DNA of 64,000 bases from Fluviicola sp. Lineage in GTDB: Bacteria; Bacteroidota; Bacteroidia; Flavobacteriales_D; Crocinitomicaceae. Made by a program: the position numbers and the translations under genes. The stretch covers positions 1 to 64,000 of the forward strand of contig NZ_JAQSWB010000010.1 in the NCBI RefSeq assembly GCF_029266855.1, given 5' to 3'. This document shows, one piece after another, positions 42,794 to 52,480 of the stretch (positions within the stretch are counted from its first letter, which is position 1; every line of letters begins with the position of its first letter). The notes beneath the pieces are model-generated. The model ran no database searches. It was given only the letters and a program-made list of their open reading frames with translations, and was not told where the DNA came from.

Positions 42794-44374
42794 TCATTCC
42801 TCAAACTCCACTTTGAACATCATATCACTTTTTTGTTTGATATAAAGCTCAATTGCGAATGAGTTATCCGTTAAAGGAATTACCCTATTGGATGAATATT
42901 GATAGACAGGCGTACCATCAATCTGCTTGAATCCGAAAAGAGCCATGTGTTTTCTTTCCCCGGTCTTGTTATCCGTTCTATAGGTAATCACAAAACGTTC
43001 CTTTGCAAAACTAAGATGCGGGTTCTGATCTTCCGGAAGGTCGGCATTCTTAGGGTTATCCGTAAACAAGATGTAGGTGTATTTTTCCGAAGTGAATAAT
43101 CTGAACGATTCGACAGTTGAACGTTTCGGAAACTTCTGCATCCAGCCCAGTTCTCCATCGGCATTGATCTTCACCACAATCACATCATCGTAATGATAAG
43201 TAGTATGAGTATTCCCCTTCGAATCAGTATAAGTTGTTACATAGTAAATCTCTCCAGCCAGAACGATTCCTCCATCATCCAGAATTTCCACATCGCGCAT
43301 AGTTAAATTTGCCAAAGTCAATTTGTCATTTTCATCCGCTTCTGCCATTTTCTTTTTACCACGTTCGGAAATACGTTTGTATTTCTTAATAAAATCAAGC
43401 GAAAACTCGTAAAATTTAGGAGTGCTCAGATTTCCCTTACTGTCTAAAATCGAGACAAAGGTACCATCCACCCCATAAGACTTTGGTTTACGGTAATAAC
43501 CGGCACAAACGATATCTCCATTCTTGTTCTCCTGCATTGTAACATCGTCGATCATAGATCCACCCAGGCTAAACTCAACCTCATTCAGGTTTCCATCTGC
43601 ACTCGCTATTAAAATCGCAACCGACTCGTTATCCGGATCGTTCCGGTTTCTCAATTTCAGTTCTTCCTTATACTTTTTAATAAGGAAAAAGCCATTCCCT
43701 TCCGAATCTACGGCGAAGTCCAGGTTATCCATCATACTTTCCGTGTATGGCATCGTGAAATCCGCTCTCCACATTTGATTCAGTTCACTGTCGAAAACAT
43801 GCATTCCCAATACATCGTTGTTTTTTGAATCATCTTTAACAGCAGGCTTGTAACGGTATTTAACTACAAAGATTTTTTTGTCTGCAGAAACATCAAAGCT
43901 GAACAAACCATAAGAAGTGCGTGCAAAACCAAAGGCGGATATTTCTTTGTCAACTGTCATTAATACTTTGGCCTCACCGGCAAAAGCTCCTTTTTCCTTA
44001 TCGATTGCCTGCGCATACAAAGTTTCTACACCAGCCTTCTTGTCCAGAATGGAATACATCATAACCAATGAGGAATTCAGCTCATAGATCCCGTACGGGA
44101 CACTGCCTTTAATTTCAAAGGCTTCAGTAAATGAACTTTTCAGGTTCAGGTTCTCACCCGAAAACTTTTGGAACAGCAGGCCTTTTTTATTTTTTTTGAT
44201 CGCCAGGATCTCATCGTTAGCCAACCTGTAATACATCTTTGAATATGCATCCACTACCGGATATGGTTCACTCTTGGTTATTTTTACCTCAGACGAACGC
44301 TCCATTTCACCATCTTGTGCAAACAGCGTAAAGCCCCCCAATAGAAACAGGAGTGTTAAATTGATTATTTTCAT
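42794..44374 (-). CDS. secreted protein of unknown function
   Basis: 526 residues from the ATG at 44374; the open frame starts 17 codons earlier but the -7 box lies inside that stretch. A signal peptide ends GFTLFAQ. The mature chain is rich in repeated short beta strands with polar turns (for example MHVFDSELNQMWRADFTM and IVVAGEIYYVTTY-like segments), consistent with a beta-propeller. There is no T9SS domain, so it is probably periplasmic or outer-membrane-associated. I do not recognise a family. Confidence 0.65.
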   Translation of the reverse strand: MKIINLTLLFLLGGFTLFAQDGEMERSSEVKITKSEPYPVVDAYSKMYYRLANDEILAIKKNKKGLLFQKFSGENLNLKSSFTEAFEIKGSVPYGIYELNSSLVMMYSILDKKAGVETLYAQAIDKEKGAFAGEAKVLMTVDKEISAFGFARTSYGLFSFDVSADKKIFVVKYRYKPAVKDDSKNNDVLGMHVFDSELNQMWRADFTMPYTESMMDNLDFAVDSEGNGFFLIKKYKEELKLRNRNDPDNESVAILIASADGNLNEVEFSLGGSMIDDVTMQENKNGDIVCAGYYRKPKSYGVDGTFVSILDSKGNLSTPKFYEFSLDFIKKYKRISERGKKKMAEADENDKLTLANLTMRDVEILDDGGIVLAGEIYYVTTYTDSKGNTHTTYHYDDVIVVKINADGELGWMQKFPKRSTVESFRLFTSEKYTYILFTDNPKNADLPEDQNPHLSFAKERFVITYRTDNKTGERKHMALFGFKQIDGTPVYQYSSNRVIPLTDNSFAIELYIKQKSDMMFKVEFEE

Positions 44375-44392
44375 TTTTTTAAAAGTTTGCTG

Positions 44393-44400
44393 CAAATGTA
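44393..44400 (-). promoter_or_regulatory. -7 box for the secreted protein gene
   Basis: TACATTTG on the minus strand, 18 bp before the ATG at 44374. This supports that start over the upstream open frame. No TTG at -33. Confidence 0.5.
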
Positions 44401-44409
44401 GCAAAAGGA

Positions 44410-45657
44410 CTAGAAGAAGCGGCATGAAAAGATCGCGGTATCATCCACCAGTTTACGGTTTCCGCGCCATTCATCTAATTTGGAAAAGACAATGTTATTC
44501 ATATCTTCCATGCTCAATCGGTAAAAATTGTGGTAGATCTTAATCAGGCGTTCCAATTCAAAATGGCAGTTCCTTTCGTCCTCCAATTCCACCACTCCAT
44601 CAGTATAAAGGATTAAGGTTGTGTTTGGTTTGAGCACTTCTTTTCCTAATTGGATAAATGGCATTTCATCAAACATTCCTAACCCGACACAACCTATATC
44701 CAGGAGTTTGTATTCTTTGCCATTCGTAATAATCGGTTGGTTATGCCCGGCATTTACGTAATTCAGTTCGCGCGTTTCCGCATCGTATACAGCAATGAAA
44801 AAGGTAATAAACTTCTCCCCCTTTGCACTGGTCATTACTTTCTTATTGAGTTCTTCAATCAGGAATTCCAGTGAAAAAGGACGAATCTGGTGCACCGTCG
44901 AATAAAACGTACGGATAGTGGCCTGGAAATTTGCCATGAGCATAGCAGCACTAATCCCTTTCCCACTGACGTCTGCAATACAAATCACATACTTGTTATC
45001 TCCAAGCGGGATGAAATCATAATAATCACCACCAACCTCGTGACGCGGAATATACTTTGCAGAAATATCCATTTGCCTGTTGGAAGGCAGATCAGACGGA
45101 AAGAGCAATTTCTGCATTTCGGAAGCCACCTCCAACTCCTTTTTCAAACGCTCTCTCTTCACCTCTTCCCTTGCCATCCGCTTGTTTTCAATGGCCATAA
45201 CAACCATATTCGTAAGCGTCTGAACAAAGCGCATATCTGCCAGGGTTTCCGATTTTTTGATTCCCGAACCTTCAATTCCGGCGATCAATAAATAAGCTAA
45301 GGGCTTATCCTTGTGGAAAACCGGAACGATGATGTCAAATTCATCAATGATCGGGGAATAACTGGATTCAATAACCGTAATCTCACGGAAGCGGTATAAT
45401 TCCTTTTCTACAGAAATATCTTTGACCTTGCTTTTCAGTCCGACCTTTAAAAGCGGGCTCCATTGATTTTCCTTATTAAAAAGGAGAAAATGGTCAAAGC
45501 CCAATTGTTCGCGCATGACAAACTCAAACAAACGCACAATCTGCTCGATACTTTGATTTGTTGCAATAGCCCGTGTAAGTTCCAAAAGAGAATTCAGGCG
45601 AAATTCACCTAACTCTACCTGTGACTCTAAATTTGCTATGCGGGCTTCTACCTTCAT
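44410..45657 (-). CDS. GAF domain plus SpoIIE-type PP2C serine phosphatase
   Basis: 415 residues. A short N-terminal helix leads to a GAF-like sensor domain (about 20-165). A linker coiled coil (MAREEVKRERLKKELEVASEMQKLLFPS) follows, then the SpoIIE/RsbU phosphatase (about 185-415). Metal-binding segments are GGDYYDFIPLGDNKYVICIADVSGKGISAAMLMA, LILYTDGVVE and DDTAIFSC. These phosphatases usually dephosphorylate a STAS-domain protein in a partner-switching cascade. The start overlaps the lpxD-like gene by 4 bp (ATGA). A STAS gene exists at 63382, but no kinase is adjacent. Confidence 0.9.
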   Translation of the reverse strand: MKVEARIANLESQVELGEFRLNSLLELTRAIATNQSIEQIVRLFEFVMREQLGFDHFLLFNKENQWSPLLKVGLKSKVKDISVEKELYRFREITVIESSYSPIIDEFDIIVPVFHKDKPLAYLLIAGIEGSGIKKSETLADMRFVQTLTNMVVMAIENKRMAREEVKRERLKKELEVASEMQKLLFPSDLPSNRQMDISAKYIPRHEVGGDYYDFIPLGDNKYVICIADVSGKGISAAMLMANFQATIRTFYSTVHQIRPFSLEFLIEELNKKVMTSAKGEKFITFFIAVYDAETRELNYVNAGHNQPIITNGKEYKLLDIGCVGLGMFDEMPFIQLGKEVLKPNTTLILYTDGVVELEDERNCHFELERLIKIYHNFYRLSMEDMNNIVFSKLDEWRGNRKLVDDTAIFSCRFF

Positions 45658-46580
45658 GATTTGTTTTTCGACTCCGAAAGATTTTTCAGTGCGATCAATT
45701 CACGCATTTTAGTTTTTGCTTCATCACACGGACTGCCAAAATAAACTTTACCGGCTTCGAGTGATTTCCCGATCCCGGATTGCGCCAGTACGACAACACC
45801 ATCTCCGATAGTAATACCGGATGCACAGCCTACCTGGCCCCATAAAGTAACATTGTCACCGATTGTGCAACAACCGGCAATTCCAACCTGTGAAGCAAAA
45901 AGACAGTTCTTACCAATTACCGTATCATGACCGATCTGGACCAGATTATCAATTTTAGTTCCTTCACCGATTCGTGTTATTGCACTGACTCCGGCATCAA
46001 TTGTAGATCCGGCACCAATCTCCGCATTCTTTTCTATGTAAACAAAACCACAGCTATGCATACGATCATAACCCTGAGGCTTCTTTTTATAATAAAATGC
46101 ATAATGTCCGATAACCGCATTCGGACCGATGATCACATTCTCCTCAATGACTGTTCCATCGCCGATATATGCTCCGGGATGAATAGTGACGTTCTCACCG
46201 ATTATCACGTCGTGACCGATAAAACAATTGGGGGAAAGATGCGCAGAATCAGCAATCTCACAATTTTCGCCTGTCATGGACATCTGAGGTCTGTACGGAG
46301 CAAACTTTTTAGTCAGTTTGTTATAATCATCAAAGGGTACGGGAGAAATAATCAGTGCCTTTCCTTCCGGAACTGTTACTTCTTTATCAATCAGGATAAA
46401 AGAAGCAGCTGAATTCACCGCTTTATCATAATATTTCGGGTGATCAACAAAGACCAGATCACCTGGTTCAACGCGATGAATCTCATTAATCCCGGTAACG
46501 ATCAAATTTTCATCACCAATAACTTCTCTGCCCAAAAATTGCGCAATTGCGCCGATGGTATGTATGCTTCCGATTTTCAT
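45654..46580 (-). CDS. LpxD-like UDP-3-O-acylglucosamine N-acyltransferase paralogue
   Basis: 308 residues from the ATG at 46580 (the frame also has a TTG 4 codons earlier). An N-terminal uridine-binding-like domain (1-100) is followed by a left-handed parallel beta-helix of hexapeptide repeats (about 110-275). The LpxD catalytic His is kept (His218 in DNLVQIGHDTVIG), then the LFASQVGIAGCCTIG segment. It would add the N-acyl chain in lipid A synthesis, or act on another nucleotide sugar. The usual lpxC/fabZ/lpxA neighbours are absent, which fits a second copy in Bacteroidota. Overlaps the phosphatase gene by 4 bp. Confidence 0.8.
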   Translation of the reverse strand: MKIGSIHTIGAIAQFLGREVIGDENLIVTGINEIHRVEPGDLVFVDHPKYYDKAVNSAASFILIDKEVTVPEGKALIISPVPFDDYNKLTKKFAPYRPQMSMTGENCEIADSAHLSPNCFIGHDVIIGENVTIHPGAYIGDGTVIEENVIIGPNAVIGHYAFYYKKKPQGYDRMHSCGFVYIEKNAEIGAGSTIDAGVSAITRIGEGTKIDNLVQIGHDTVIGKNCLFASQVGIAGCCTIGDNVTLWGQVGCASGITIGDGVVVLAQSGIGKSLEAGKVYFGSPCDEAKTKMRELIALKNLSESKNKS

Positions 46581-46669
46581 AGACTTACTCAATATAAAAG
46601 TAAGGCCTAATAAAGCTGTTTTCTTAAAAAATCCAATTACTTATAAAAGCAGAATTGTTTACAAGTTAT

Positions 46670-47323
46670 TCACCTGTTAGCTCGCAATACAAGACGTATT
46701 ATCAGCAATACAACCATCAAAACGATTACAATAATTGTTTTAGTATAATCTTTCTTTTGTTCAATTTTTTCTTTTTCGGCTTTTATCTCATTAAGGTAGT
46801 CAGTAACTTCCTTTTTTTGATCATCACTTAGCGGTAAGTTTTTCTGGATTGCAGCGATACGTTTACCCACAGTGGTTTTATCATCCAGGTGGTACCTTGA
46901 AAACAGTTTAAACTGCAAATCCGTTACCTCTTTATCATTTAAACCTGTAACTAAATTTGAAAATCCAGGATGCAGGAAGAGTGCATTTACTTCCGTATCA
47001 TTTTTTAGTCCCTTGATATAAACCAGGAAATCCCGGCTGATTGCTTGTCTGATCTCTACCTGGTCCTTTTCAGGAAACAAAACAACATAAGAGTACAGGG
47101 CACTCACGCGGGCCAAATCCTGTTTTAAAAAGGCATCATTTAGAGCGGCTAGTAATTGTTTTGTATTTTCCGATGTAACAGAAGACCTGATCTCATCCGT
47201 TTCAGGTAAGTTCCGGATATTTCCGTCAAGTGAAATGGACATTGTAACTCCTGAAAAATCAGTCTTTACCAATTCCATTCTATCTAACATTGCTTTGATT
47301 TTAGGTGGGTGGTTTTGATTCAT
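46670..47323 (-). CDS. tail-anchored protein of unknown function
   Basis: 217 residues without a signal peptide. The body is helical and charged (TKQLLAALNDAFLKQDLARVSALY ... DYLNEIKAEKEKIEQKK). A single transmembrane helix at the extreme C-terminus (about 195-212, IIVIVLMVVLLIIRLVL) makes it tail-anchored with the bulk in the cytoplasm. It starts 4 bp after the fused E1 gene, so it is very likely in the same transcript. No family recognised. Confidence 0.65.
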   Translation of the reverse strand: MNQNHPPKIKAMLDRMELVKTDFSGVTMSISLDGNIRNLPETDEIRSSVTSENTKQLLAALNDAFLKQDLARVSALYSYVVLFPEKDQVEIRQAISRDFLVYIKGLKNDTEVNALFLHPGFSNLVTGLNDKEVTDLQFKLFSRYHLDDKTTVGKRIAAIQKNLPLSDDQKKEVTDYLNEIKAEKEKIEQKKDYTKTIIVIVLMVVLLIIRLVLRANR

Positions 47324-47327
47324 GCAA

Positions 47328-49418
47328 TTAATAGTTTAAAAGTTTTTCAAGAGCTGTCTTCACTTTGTCTGCATTTGGCAACAACTCAGCCTCCAGGGTT
47401 GAATTCAAAGGAATAGCCGGGGTGTCAATTGCCCCTACCAATCCGATCGGAGCATCCAAGGATTCAAAACAATCCCGCTGGATTCTTCCTGCCAGTCCAA
47501 GAGTGAAAGATGCTTCAACAGATTCTTCCGTAACCAGCAGAACCTTTCCATGTTTTTCAACAGAAGCAGCAATTGCATCCATATCAAGCGGATTGATCGA
47601 ACGTAAATCCAAAATCTCTACTTTTCCTTCGAATTGTTTTGAAGCTTCCAAAGTCCAGTAAACTCCGCGACCATAAGTAATCACTACACAAGACTCTCCA
47701 TTTTCGATTGCAGAACCGGCAGCTTCCTGTACAATTCGGGCTTTACCGATCGGAATGATGTAATTTTCATCCGGTTCGATAGACATAGCACCCTCAGTTC
47801 CTGGAATTTTAGACCAATACAAACCTTTATGCTCCAAAATAACAACCGGATTCGGATCGTAATATGCGGCTTTCAACAAACCTTTCAAATCAGCTCCCGT
47901 TGACGGATAAACCACTTTTATTCCGCGAATATTCGCCAGAACCGATTCCACACTGGAAGAGTGGTAAGGTCCACCCGAACCGTAAGCCCCAATCGGAACC
48001 CGGATTACACAACTAACCGGCCATTTTCCGTTTGACAAATAATTCGAACGGGAAACTTCGGTAAATAACTGATTCAGTCCGGGCCAGATATAATCGGCGA
48101 ACTGAACCTCAACAAAGGGTTTTAATCCTACAGCCGACATTCCGACAGTGGATCCGATAATAAATGCTTCCTGGATCGGAGTATTAAAGACACGGTCATC
48201 GCCGAAAGTTTGGGCAAGTGTTGCCGCCTCTCTAAAAACACCTCCTAATCGTCCGCCTACATCTTGCCCGTAAAGCAGGGCCTCCGGATGCTGAGACATG
48301 ATTTCACGAACCGCAAACAAAGCACTGTCAACCATCACGGTTTTCTTCTTTCCTGCAGGTTCACGCTCACCTTTCTCTTCCGTAATCGGTGTAGGAGCAA
48401 AAATGAAGTCAGTAACGCTTGACGGAGACGGATCTTCTGCATTCAATGCTTTATCGTAATCTTCATCAACTAATTTCCGTACTTCCGCTTCAATATTAAT
48501 GATATCCGCTTCACCTTCCAGTTCGCGAATAATTTCTTTCAATTTCGGGTAAGGATCGCGTGAAGCGGCCTCTTCCAGATCGTCCCGGTACCATTCTTTT
48601 CTTACCCCGGAAGTATGATGTCCCAAAAGCGGAACCTTCGCATGGATGATAAAGGGTCTTCTTTCTTTTCTGACAATTTCAAAAACCTCCTGAACAGTTT
48701 GAAAAGACAAATCAAAGTCGCTTCCATCAATGGTGCGCACTTCGATTCCTTTAAATCCTTGTGCATAATGTGTTATATCCTGTGCCCTGGTTTCGGCTGC
48801 ATTTGCGGAAATATCCCATCCATTGTCCTGGACCAGGTAAACGATTGGAAACTGCTTCAGCGCCGCCATTTGAAAGGCTTCGGAAACCTCTCCCTCTGTG
48901 CAGGATGCATCTCCCAAAGAACAAACTACAACCGGATTTTCACCTTCGTAATCTTCGGCAAGACCTGTTTTTTCCTTGTACTGGATTCCCATTGCAATCC
49001 CGGTTGTGGGAATTGCCTGCATTCCGGTAGCTGAAGACTGGTGCGGAATTTTAGGCATATCATCCCGTTTAAGGGAAGGATGAGAATAATAAGTTCTACC
49101 ACCCGAAAAAGGATCTTCTTTCTTGGCAAAAACCTGGAGCATCAATTCATAAGGAGTCATTCCGATTCCCAGGAGAATACTGTCGTCGCGGTAATATGGA
49201 GAAACCCAATCCTGAGGCTTTAACTGCAAACCTACAGCCAATTGAATTGCTTCATGCCCTCTCGAAGTAGCATGAACATATTTTGCCGTGACTTCCTTGT
49301 TCGCCTCGTATTTCTCAGCCAATGTTTTTGCTGTAGCCATCAAACGAAAAGCTTTCAGTAGAACATCTTTATTTGTCTTAATAGTAGATTTCATGGTCTT
49401 CGAAAGAGTATCTGCCAT
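47328..49418 (-). CDS. fused alpha/beta 2-oxoacid dehydrogenase E1 component (branched-chain type)
   Basis: 696 residues. The alpha part (about 1-340) holds the TPP motif GDASCTEGEVSEAFQMAA ... QDNGWDIS. The beta part (about 355-696) contains LYGQDVGGRLGGVFREA, GGPYHSSSVESVLANI and VEILDLRSINPLD. E1 decarboxylates the 2-oxoacid and passes the acyl group to lipoyl-E2. Fused E1 of this kind in Bacteroidota is annotated as branched-chain 2-oxoacid dehydrogenase. E2 and E3 genes are not nearby. A -7 box TATCTTTG lies 19 bp upstream. Confidence 0.9.
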   Translation of the reverse strand: MADTLSKTMKSTIKTNKDVLLKAFRLMATAKTLAEKYEANKEVTAKYVHATSRGHEAIQLAVGLQLKPQDWVSPYYRDDSILLGIGMTPYELMLQVFAKKEDPFSGGRTYYSHPSLKRDDMPKIPHQSSATGMQAIPTTGIAMGIQYKEKTGLAEDYEGENPVVVCSLGDASCTEGEVSEAFQMAALKQFPIVYLVQDNGWDISANAAETRAQDITHYAQGFKGIEVRTIDGSDFDLSFQTVQEVFEIVRKERRPFIIHAKVPLLGHHTSGVRKEWYRDDLEEAASRDPYPKLKEIIRELEGEADIINIEAEVRKLVDEDYDKALNAEDPSPSSVTDFIFAPTPITEEKGEREPAGKKKTVMVDSALFAVREIMSQHPEALLYGQDVGGRLGGVFREAATLAQTFGDDRVFNTPIQEAFIIGSTVGMSAVGLKPFVEVQFADYIWPGLNQLFTEVSRSNYLSNGKWPVSCVIRVPIGAYGSGGPYHSSSVESVLANIRGIKVVYPSTGADLKGLLKAAYYDPNPVVILEHKGLYWSKIPGTEGAMSIEPDENYIIPIGKARIVQEAAGSAIENGESCVVITYGRGVYWTLEASKQFEGKVEILDLRSINPLDMDAIAASVEKHGKVLLVTEESVEASFTLGLAGRIQRDCFESLDAPIGLVGAIDTPAIPLNSTLEAELLPNADKVKTALEKLLNY

Positions 49419-49437
49419 TTTGGGGTATATTTTGTAA

Positions 49438-49445
49438 CAAAGATA
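49438..49445 (-). promoter_or_regulatory. -7 box for the fused E1 gene
   Basis: TATCTTTG on the minus strand, 19 bp before the ATG. No TTG at the usual -33 spacing. Confidence 0.5.
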
Positions 49446-49505
49446 AGATTCAAAAAGGAAATGAACCGAATAACAAAAGAATAATCGGTATTTCGAGCAA
49501 AAAAA

Positions 49506-49524
49506 AGGAGCTTTTAAAGCTCCT
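49506..49524 (-). terminator. terminator after the DPP-IV-like gene
   Basis: AGGAGCTTT/AAAGCTCCT around one central T, followed on the minus strand by a run of T. It lies 5 bp past the stop of the peptidase gene. Confidence 0.88.
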
Positions 49525-49529
49525 CTTAT

Positions 49530-51662
49530 CTAGTTATTGTTTTCAATAATATAATCAAGTACTTTTTGGATCAAATGAACCCGGTCCCTTCCAATCACGT
49601 TATGTTTATGCATCGGGTAATGGAAAAAGTCGATCTGGATTCCCAGATCAATGAACTTTTTCACCAAAGCATCATTGTGTTGCGGCACAACCACATCGTC
49701 TACCGTTCCATGAATGAGCAGCAAGTCACCTTTCAATTTGTTTGCATGTGTAAACAGAGATGCTTCCTCATATCCTTTCGCATTTTCCTCCGGGCGATCC
49801 ATATAACGTTCACCGTACATTACTTCATAATATTTCCAGTCGGTAACCGGTCCGCCGGCAACACCAACCTTGAATGTTTCGGATTGCTTCAACATTAATG
49901 AGGTAGTCATGAAGCCACCAAAAGACCAGCCATGTACCGCAAAACGGGAAGTATCCACGTAAGGCAGCGATCTCAGATAATCAATTCCTTTCATCTGATC
50001 TTTTATTTCAACAACACCCAGTTGCCTGTGGATCTGATTTTCAAATGCAAAACCACGTTCCCCGGAACCTCTGTTATCTAAAGTGAAGACCAAATAACCT
50101 TGCTCAGCCATCCAATACATCCATAAATTAGCACCATCCAACCAGGAATTGGTAATCATTTGTGCATGTGGTCCGCCATAAACGTAAACCATTACCGGGT
50201 ATTTTTTATTCGGGTCAAAATTACTCGGCTTAATCAGACGGGTGTACAAAACCGACCCGTCTTCTGCTTTTATCTGTCCGATATCAGCTGTCCCAAGCTG
50301 AATCTCAGCCAGTTTATTTTTAGCTGAGGCAATTGTCTTTACGATCTTCCCGTTAATTGTTTTCAATTCTACTTTACCAGGAACCGAATGAGAAGAATAT
50401 TGATCAATCAGGTAAGTGCTCGCTTCATTAAGTACAATACCATGAGTTCCCTCTTCCAATGTCAGGCAACGCTGTTTCCCATTCAAATCAACAGCATAAT
50501 ACAAGGTATTCAAAGGACTTGTTCCTGTTGCTGCGAAGACGATTTCTTTTCCTTTATTGATGGATTGTAAAATTTCTTTCGCAACAAACTTGTTCGCGGT
50601 CAATTGTTTGATCAGTTTACCCTCAATCGAATAATAGTACAAGTTATTAAAACCATCTTTCTCGGAAATCCAAATGAAATTATTGGAATTTGCCATCGGG
50701 AAGAATGCAGTATGTTCAGGTTCTACCCATTTTTCATTTTGTTCTTCCAGAATAGTTCTTACAAATGCACCCGTTTTCGCATCGTACTGATTCAACCACA
50801 TATGGTTTTGTTCGCGATTCACCTCCGCAAGGAGAATAAAATTCTCGTCCGGTGTCCAACACAAATTTGTCAGGTAATTATCCGCGGCACCTTTAGGAGA
50901 AATATAGACCGTCTTACCAGCTGAAACAGAATAGATTCCCACTTTAGATTTTTCAGATCCCTGTCCTGCCATCGGATACTTTATATTCATCAATTCTGCC
51001 GGAACTTTTGTGACATCAACCAAAGGGTATTCCTTTACATTCGTTTCATCCTTTTGGTAAAAAGCTAAATACTGCCCTTTCCCGGACCAAAAAATTCCGT
51101 CTACAATTCCGAATTCACTCCGGGCAATTGTCTGACCCGAAACGATATTTTTGTCCGTATTGGAAGTCACTGCAATCTTTTCCCCTTTCGAGTTGACGAT
51201 CCACAGATTGTTATCTACCGTATAAGCCACGCTTCCGCTTGTCATTTCATATTCGGCACCAGCTCCTCCTTCAACAACCGATACCAGTTTAGCACCGGTT
51301 TTAGTTTTCAGGTTATACGAATAATAGTTATTCCCGTCCGTTAATAACAACTCATCCGTATTTCTAAATGAAAATCCGTAGAAACTATATAATTGAGCAC
51401 CTAATGCAGCGTTTGCCGCCTGAATAGTCAAAATTTGTTCAGGTTCCGTTTTCTTAACAGAAGCCTGATACATGGTTTGGTAATTATTGCTCACATACAC
51501 ATAGGAATCAGTTCCCGGAATCCAGGTAATTGAATTACATTGCTCATCTCTGAAGGCCCTGTTTTGCTGCAGTACTGCGTCCGAAAGTGATAATTGCTTC
51601 TTTTGCGCAATAACGTTGCATCCCAGGAATACAAAAAGAATTAGTCCAAAATATTTATTCAT
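49530..51662 (-). CDS. dipeptidyl peptidase IV-type S9 serine peptidase
   Basis: 710 residues with a signal peptide (ending CNVIAQ). The N-terminal ~430 residues form the beta-propeller (DPPIV_N). The C-terminal alpha/beta hydrolase has Ser580 in GWSFGGFM, acidic residues Asp655/Asp656 in HGTVDDVVVP, and His685/His687 in PMHKHNVIGRDRVHL. It would cleave X-Pro dipeptides from peptides in the periplasm or on the surface. It follows the DUF2461 gene by 3 bp on the same strand. Confidence 0.9.
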   Translation of the reverse strand: MNKYFGLILFVFLGCNVIAQKKQLSLSDAVLQQNRAFRDEQCNSITWIPGTDSYVYVSNNYQTMYQASVKKTEPEQILTIQAANAALGAQLYSFYGFSFRNTDELLLTDGNNYYSYNLKTKTGAKLVSVVEGGAGAEYEMTSGSVAYTVDNNLWIVNSKGEKIAVTSNTDKNIVSGQTIARSEFGIVDGIFWSGKGQYLAFYQKDETNVKEYPLVDVTKVPAELMNIKYPMAGQGSEKSKVGIYSVSAGKTVYISPKGAADNYLTNLCWTPDENFILLAEVNREQNHMWLNQYDAKTGAFVRTILEEQNEKWVEPEHTAFFPMANSNNFIWISEKDGFNNLYYYSIEGKLIKQLTANKFVAKEILQSINKGKEIVFAATGTSPLNTLYYAVDLNGKQRCLTLEEGTHGIVLNEASTYLIDQYSSHSVPGKVELKTINGKIVKTIASAKNKLAEIQLGTADIGQIKAEDGSVLYTRLIKPSNFDPNKKYPVMVYVYGGPHAQMITNSWLDGANLWMYWMAEQGYLVFTLDNRGSGERGFAFENQIHRQLGVVEIKDQMKGIDYLRSLPYVDTSRFAVHGWSFGGFMTTSLMLKQSETFKVGVAGGPVTDWKYYEVMYGERYMDRPEENAKGYEEASLFTHANKLKGDLLLIHGTVDDVVVPQHNDALVKKFIDLGIQIDFFHYPMHKHNVIGRDRVHLIQKVLDYIIENNN

Positions 51663-51665
51663 AAA

Positions 51666-52340
51666 TTATGATCTTTGAATGAATTTATTAAAAAATGTTT
51701 CAAGTGGAAGACCTACCTGAAAGCAATGATCCAATGTTTCCAGAAGATTGTCTTTCAAAATTAAGTCTGCATCAAATTTGGTAAAGAAATACCATTGTTT
51801 ATTTAAGATATAAGGTTGTTTTTCTGCTTCCTCTTTGAATTCTTTCGGTGCAATTTTATTTCTTTCGCCCCGGATCTCTCCAAAGACCTCTACAAATTGC
51901 TTATCGGCCATTAACGCATTGAACTCTTTCAAATTATGAGCTATTCCCTCGCGCACCAAAAACAGATCATCTTTTTCAATTTCATAAATCCCTCCATAAA
52001 CCCGGACCTCTTCCGGTCCGAATTCAAAGTAAATTCCATGAATGCTTTTGGATTTTTTGCCATTTGGCGCCACAACAGCCGAACACATCAGTTTGTAAGG
52101 TGTTTTGTCTTTAGAAAAGCGAATATCCCTGTTAATTCTGAAAATACATTCCGATGCCGTGAGATCTTTAAATTCAGGATGAGATTTTGCCAGATGATTG
52201 ATAAATACCTGAACAAACTCAGCAAAAGGTTTCTTCACCGAATTTTCATAACGCTTCCTGTTTAAGTCGAACCAGTCCTTATTGTTATTCGCAGCTAATT
52301 CAATAAAGAAATCGAGATAATCTTTTGTAAAATATGCCAT
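51666..52340 (-). CDS. DUF2461-family protein
   Basis: 224 residues. The family start MAYFTKDYLDFFIELAANNNKDWFDLNRKRYE and the core FRINRDIRFSKDKTPYKLM are clear. The function of the family is unknown. Soluble, cytoplasmic by appearance. It is 3 bp upstream of the DPP-IV-like gene and both share a terminator. A TATCTTTG box lies only 4 bp before the ATG, so transcription could start at or next to the start codon. Confidence 0.85.
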   Translation of the reverse strand: MAYFTKDYLDFFIELAANNNKDWFDLNRKRYENSVKKPFAEFVQVFINHLAKSHPEFKDLTASECIFRINRDIRFSKDKTPYKLMCSAVVAPNGKKSKSIHGIYFEFGPEEVRVYGGIYEIEKDDLFLVREGIAHNLKEFNALMADKQFVEVFGEIRGERNKIAPKEFKEEAEKQPYILNKQWYFFTKFDADLILKDNLLETLDHCFQVGLPLETFFNKFIQRS

Positions 52341-52344
52341 GCTT

Positions 52345-52352
52345 CAAAGATA
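52345..52352 (-). promoter_or_regulatory. -7 box directly before the DUF2461 gene
   Basis: TATCTTTG on the minus strand, 4 bp before the ATG. If used, the mRNA would be leaderless or nearly so. No TTG at -33. Confidence 0.4.
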
Positions 52353-52455
52353 GTATTTATCCAATTCCTACACTTGTTGATTTTTACAGATTTTCAATCC
52401 CGTAATTTTAGCCAAATGAAAAGACAAATAGGAACCATTTCTCTAAAGAATACAG

Positions 52456-52463
52456 TACATTTG
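52456..52463 (+). promoter_or_regulatory. -7 box for the 52481 gene
   Basis: TACATTTG, 17 bp before the ATG. No TTG at -33. Confidence 0.5.
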
Positions 52464-52480
52464 TCCTAAAATAAATTTAC

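Noticed and set aside
46593-46669. TACTTTTA as a -7 box for the lpxD-like gene
   Set aside because: It lacks the final G and any TTG; the spacer is simply AT-rich.
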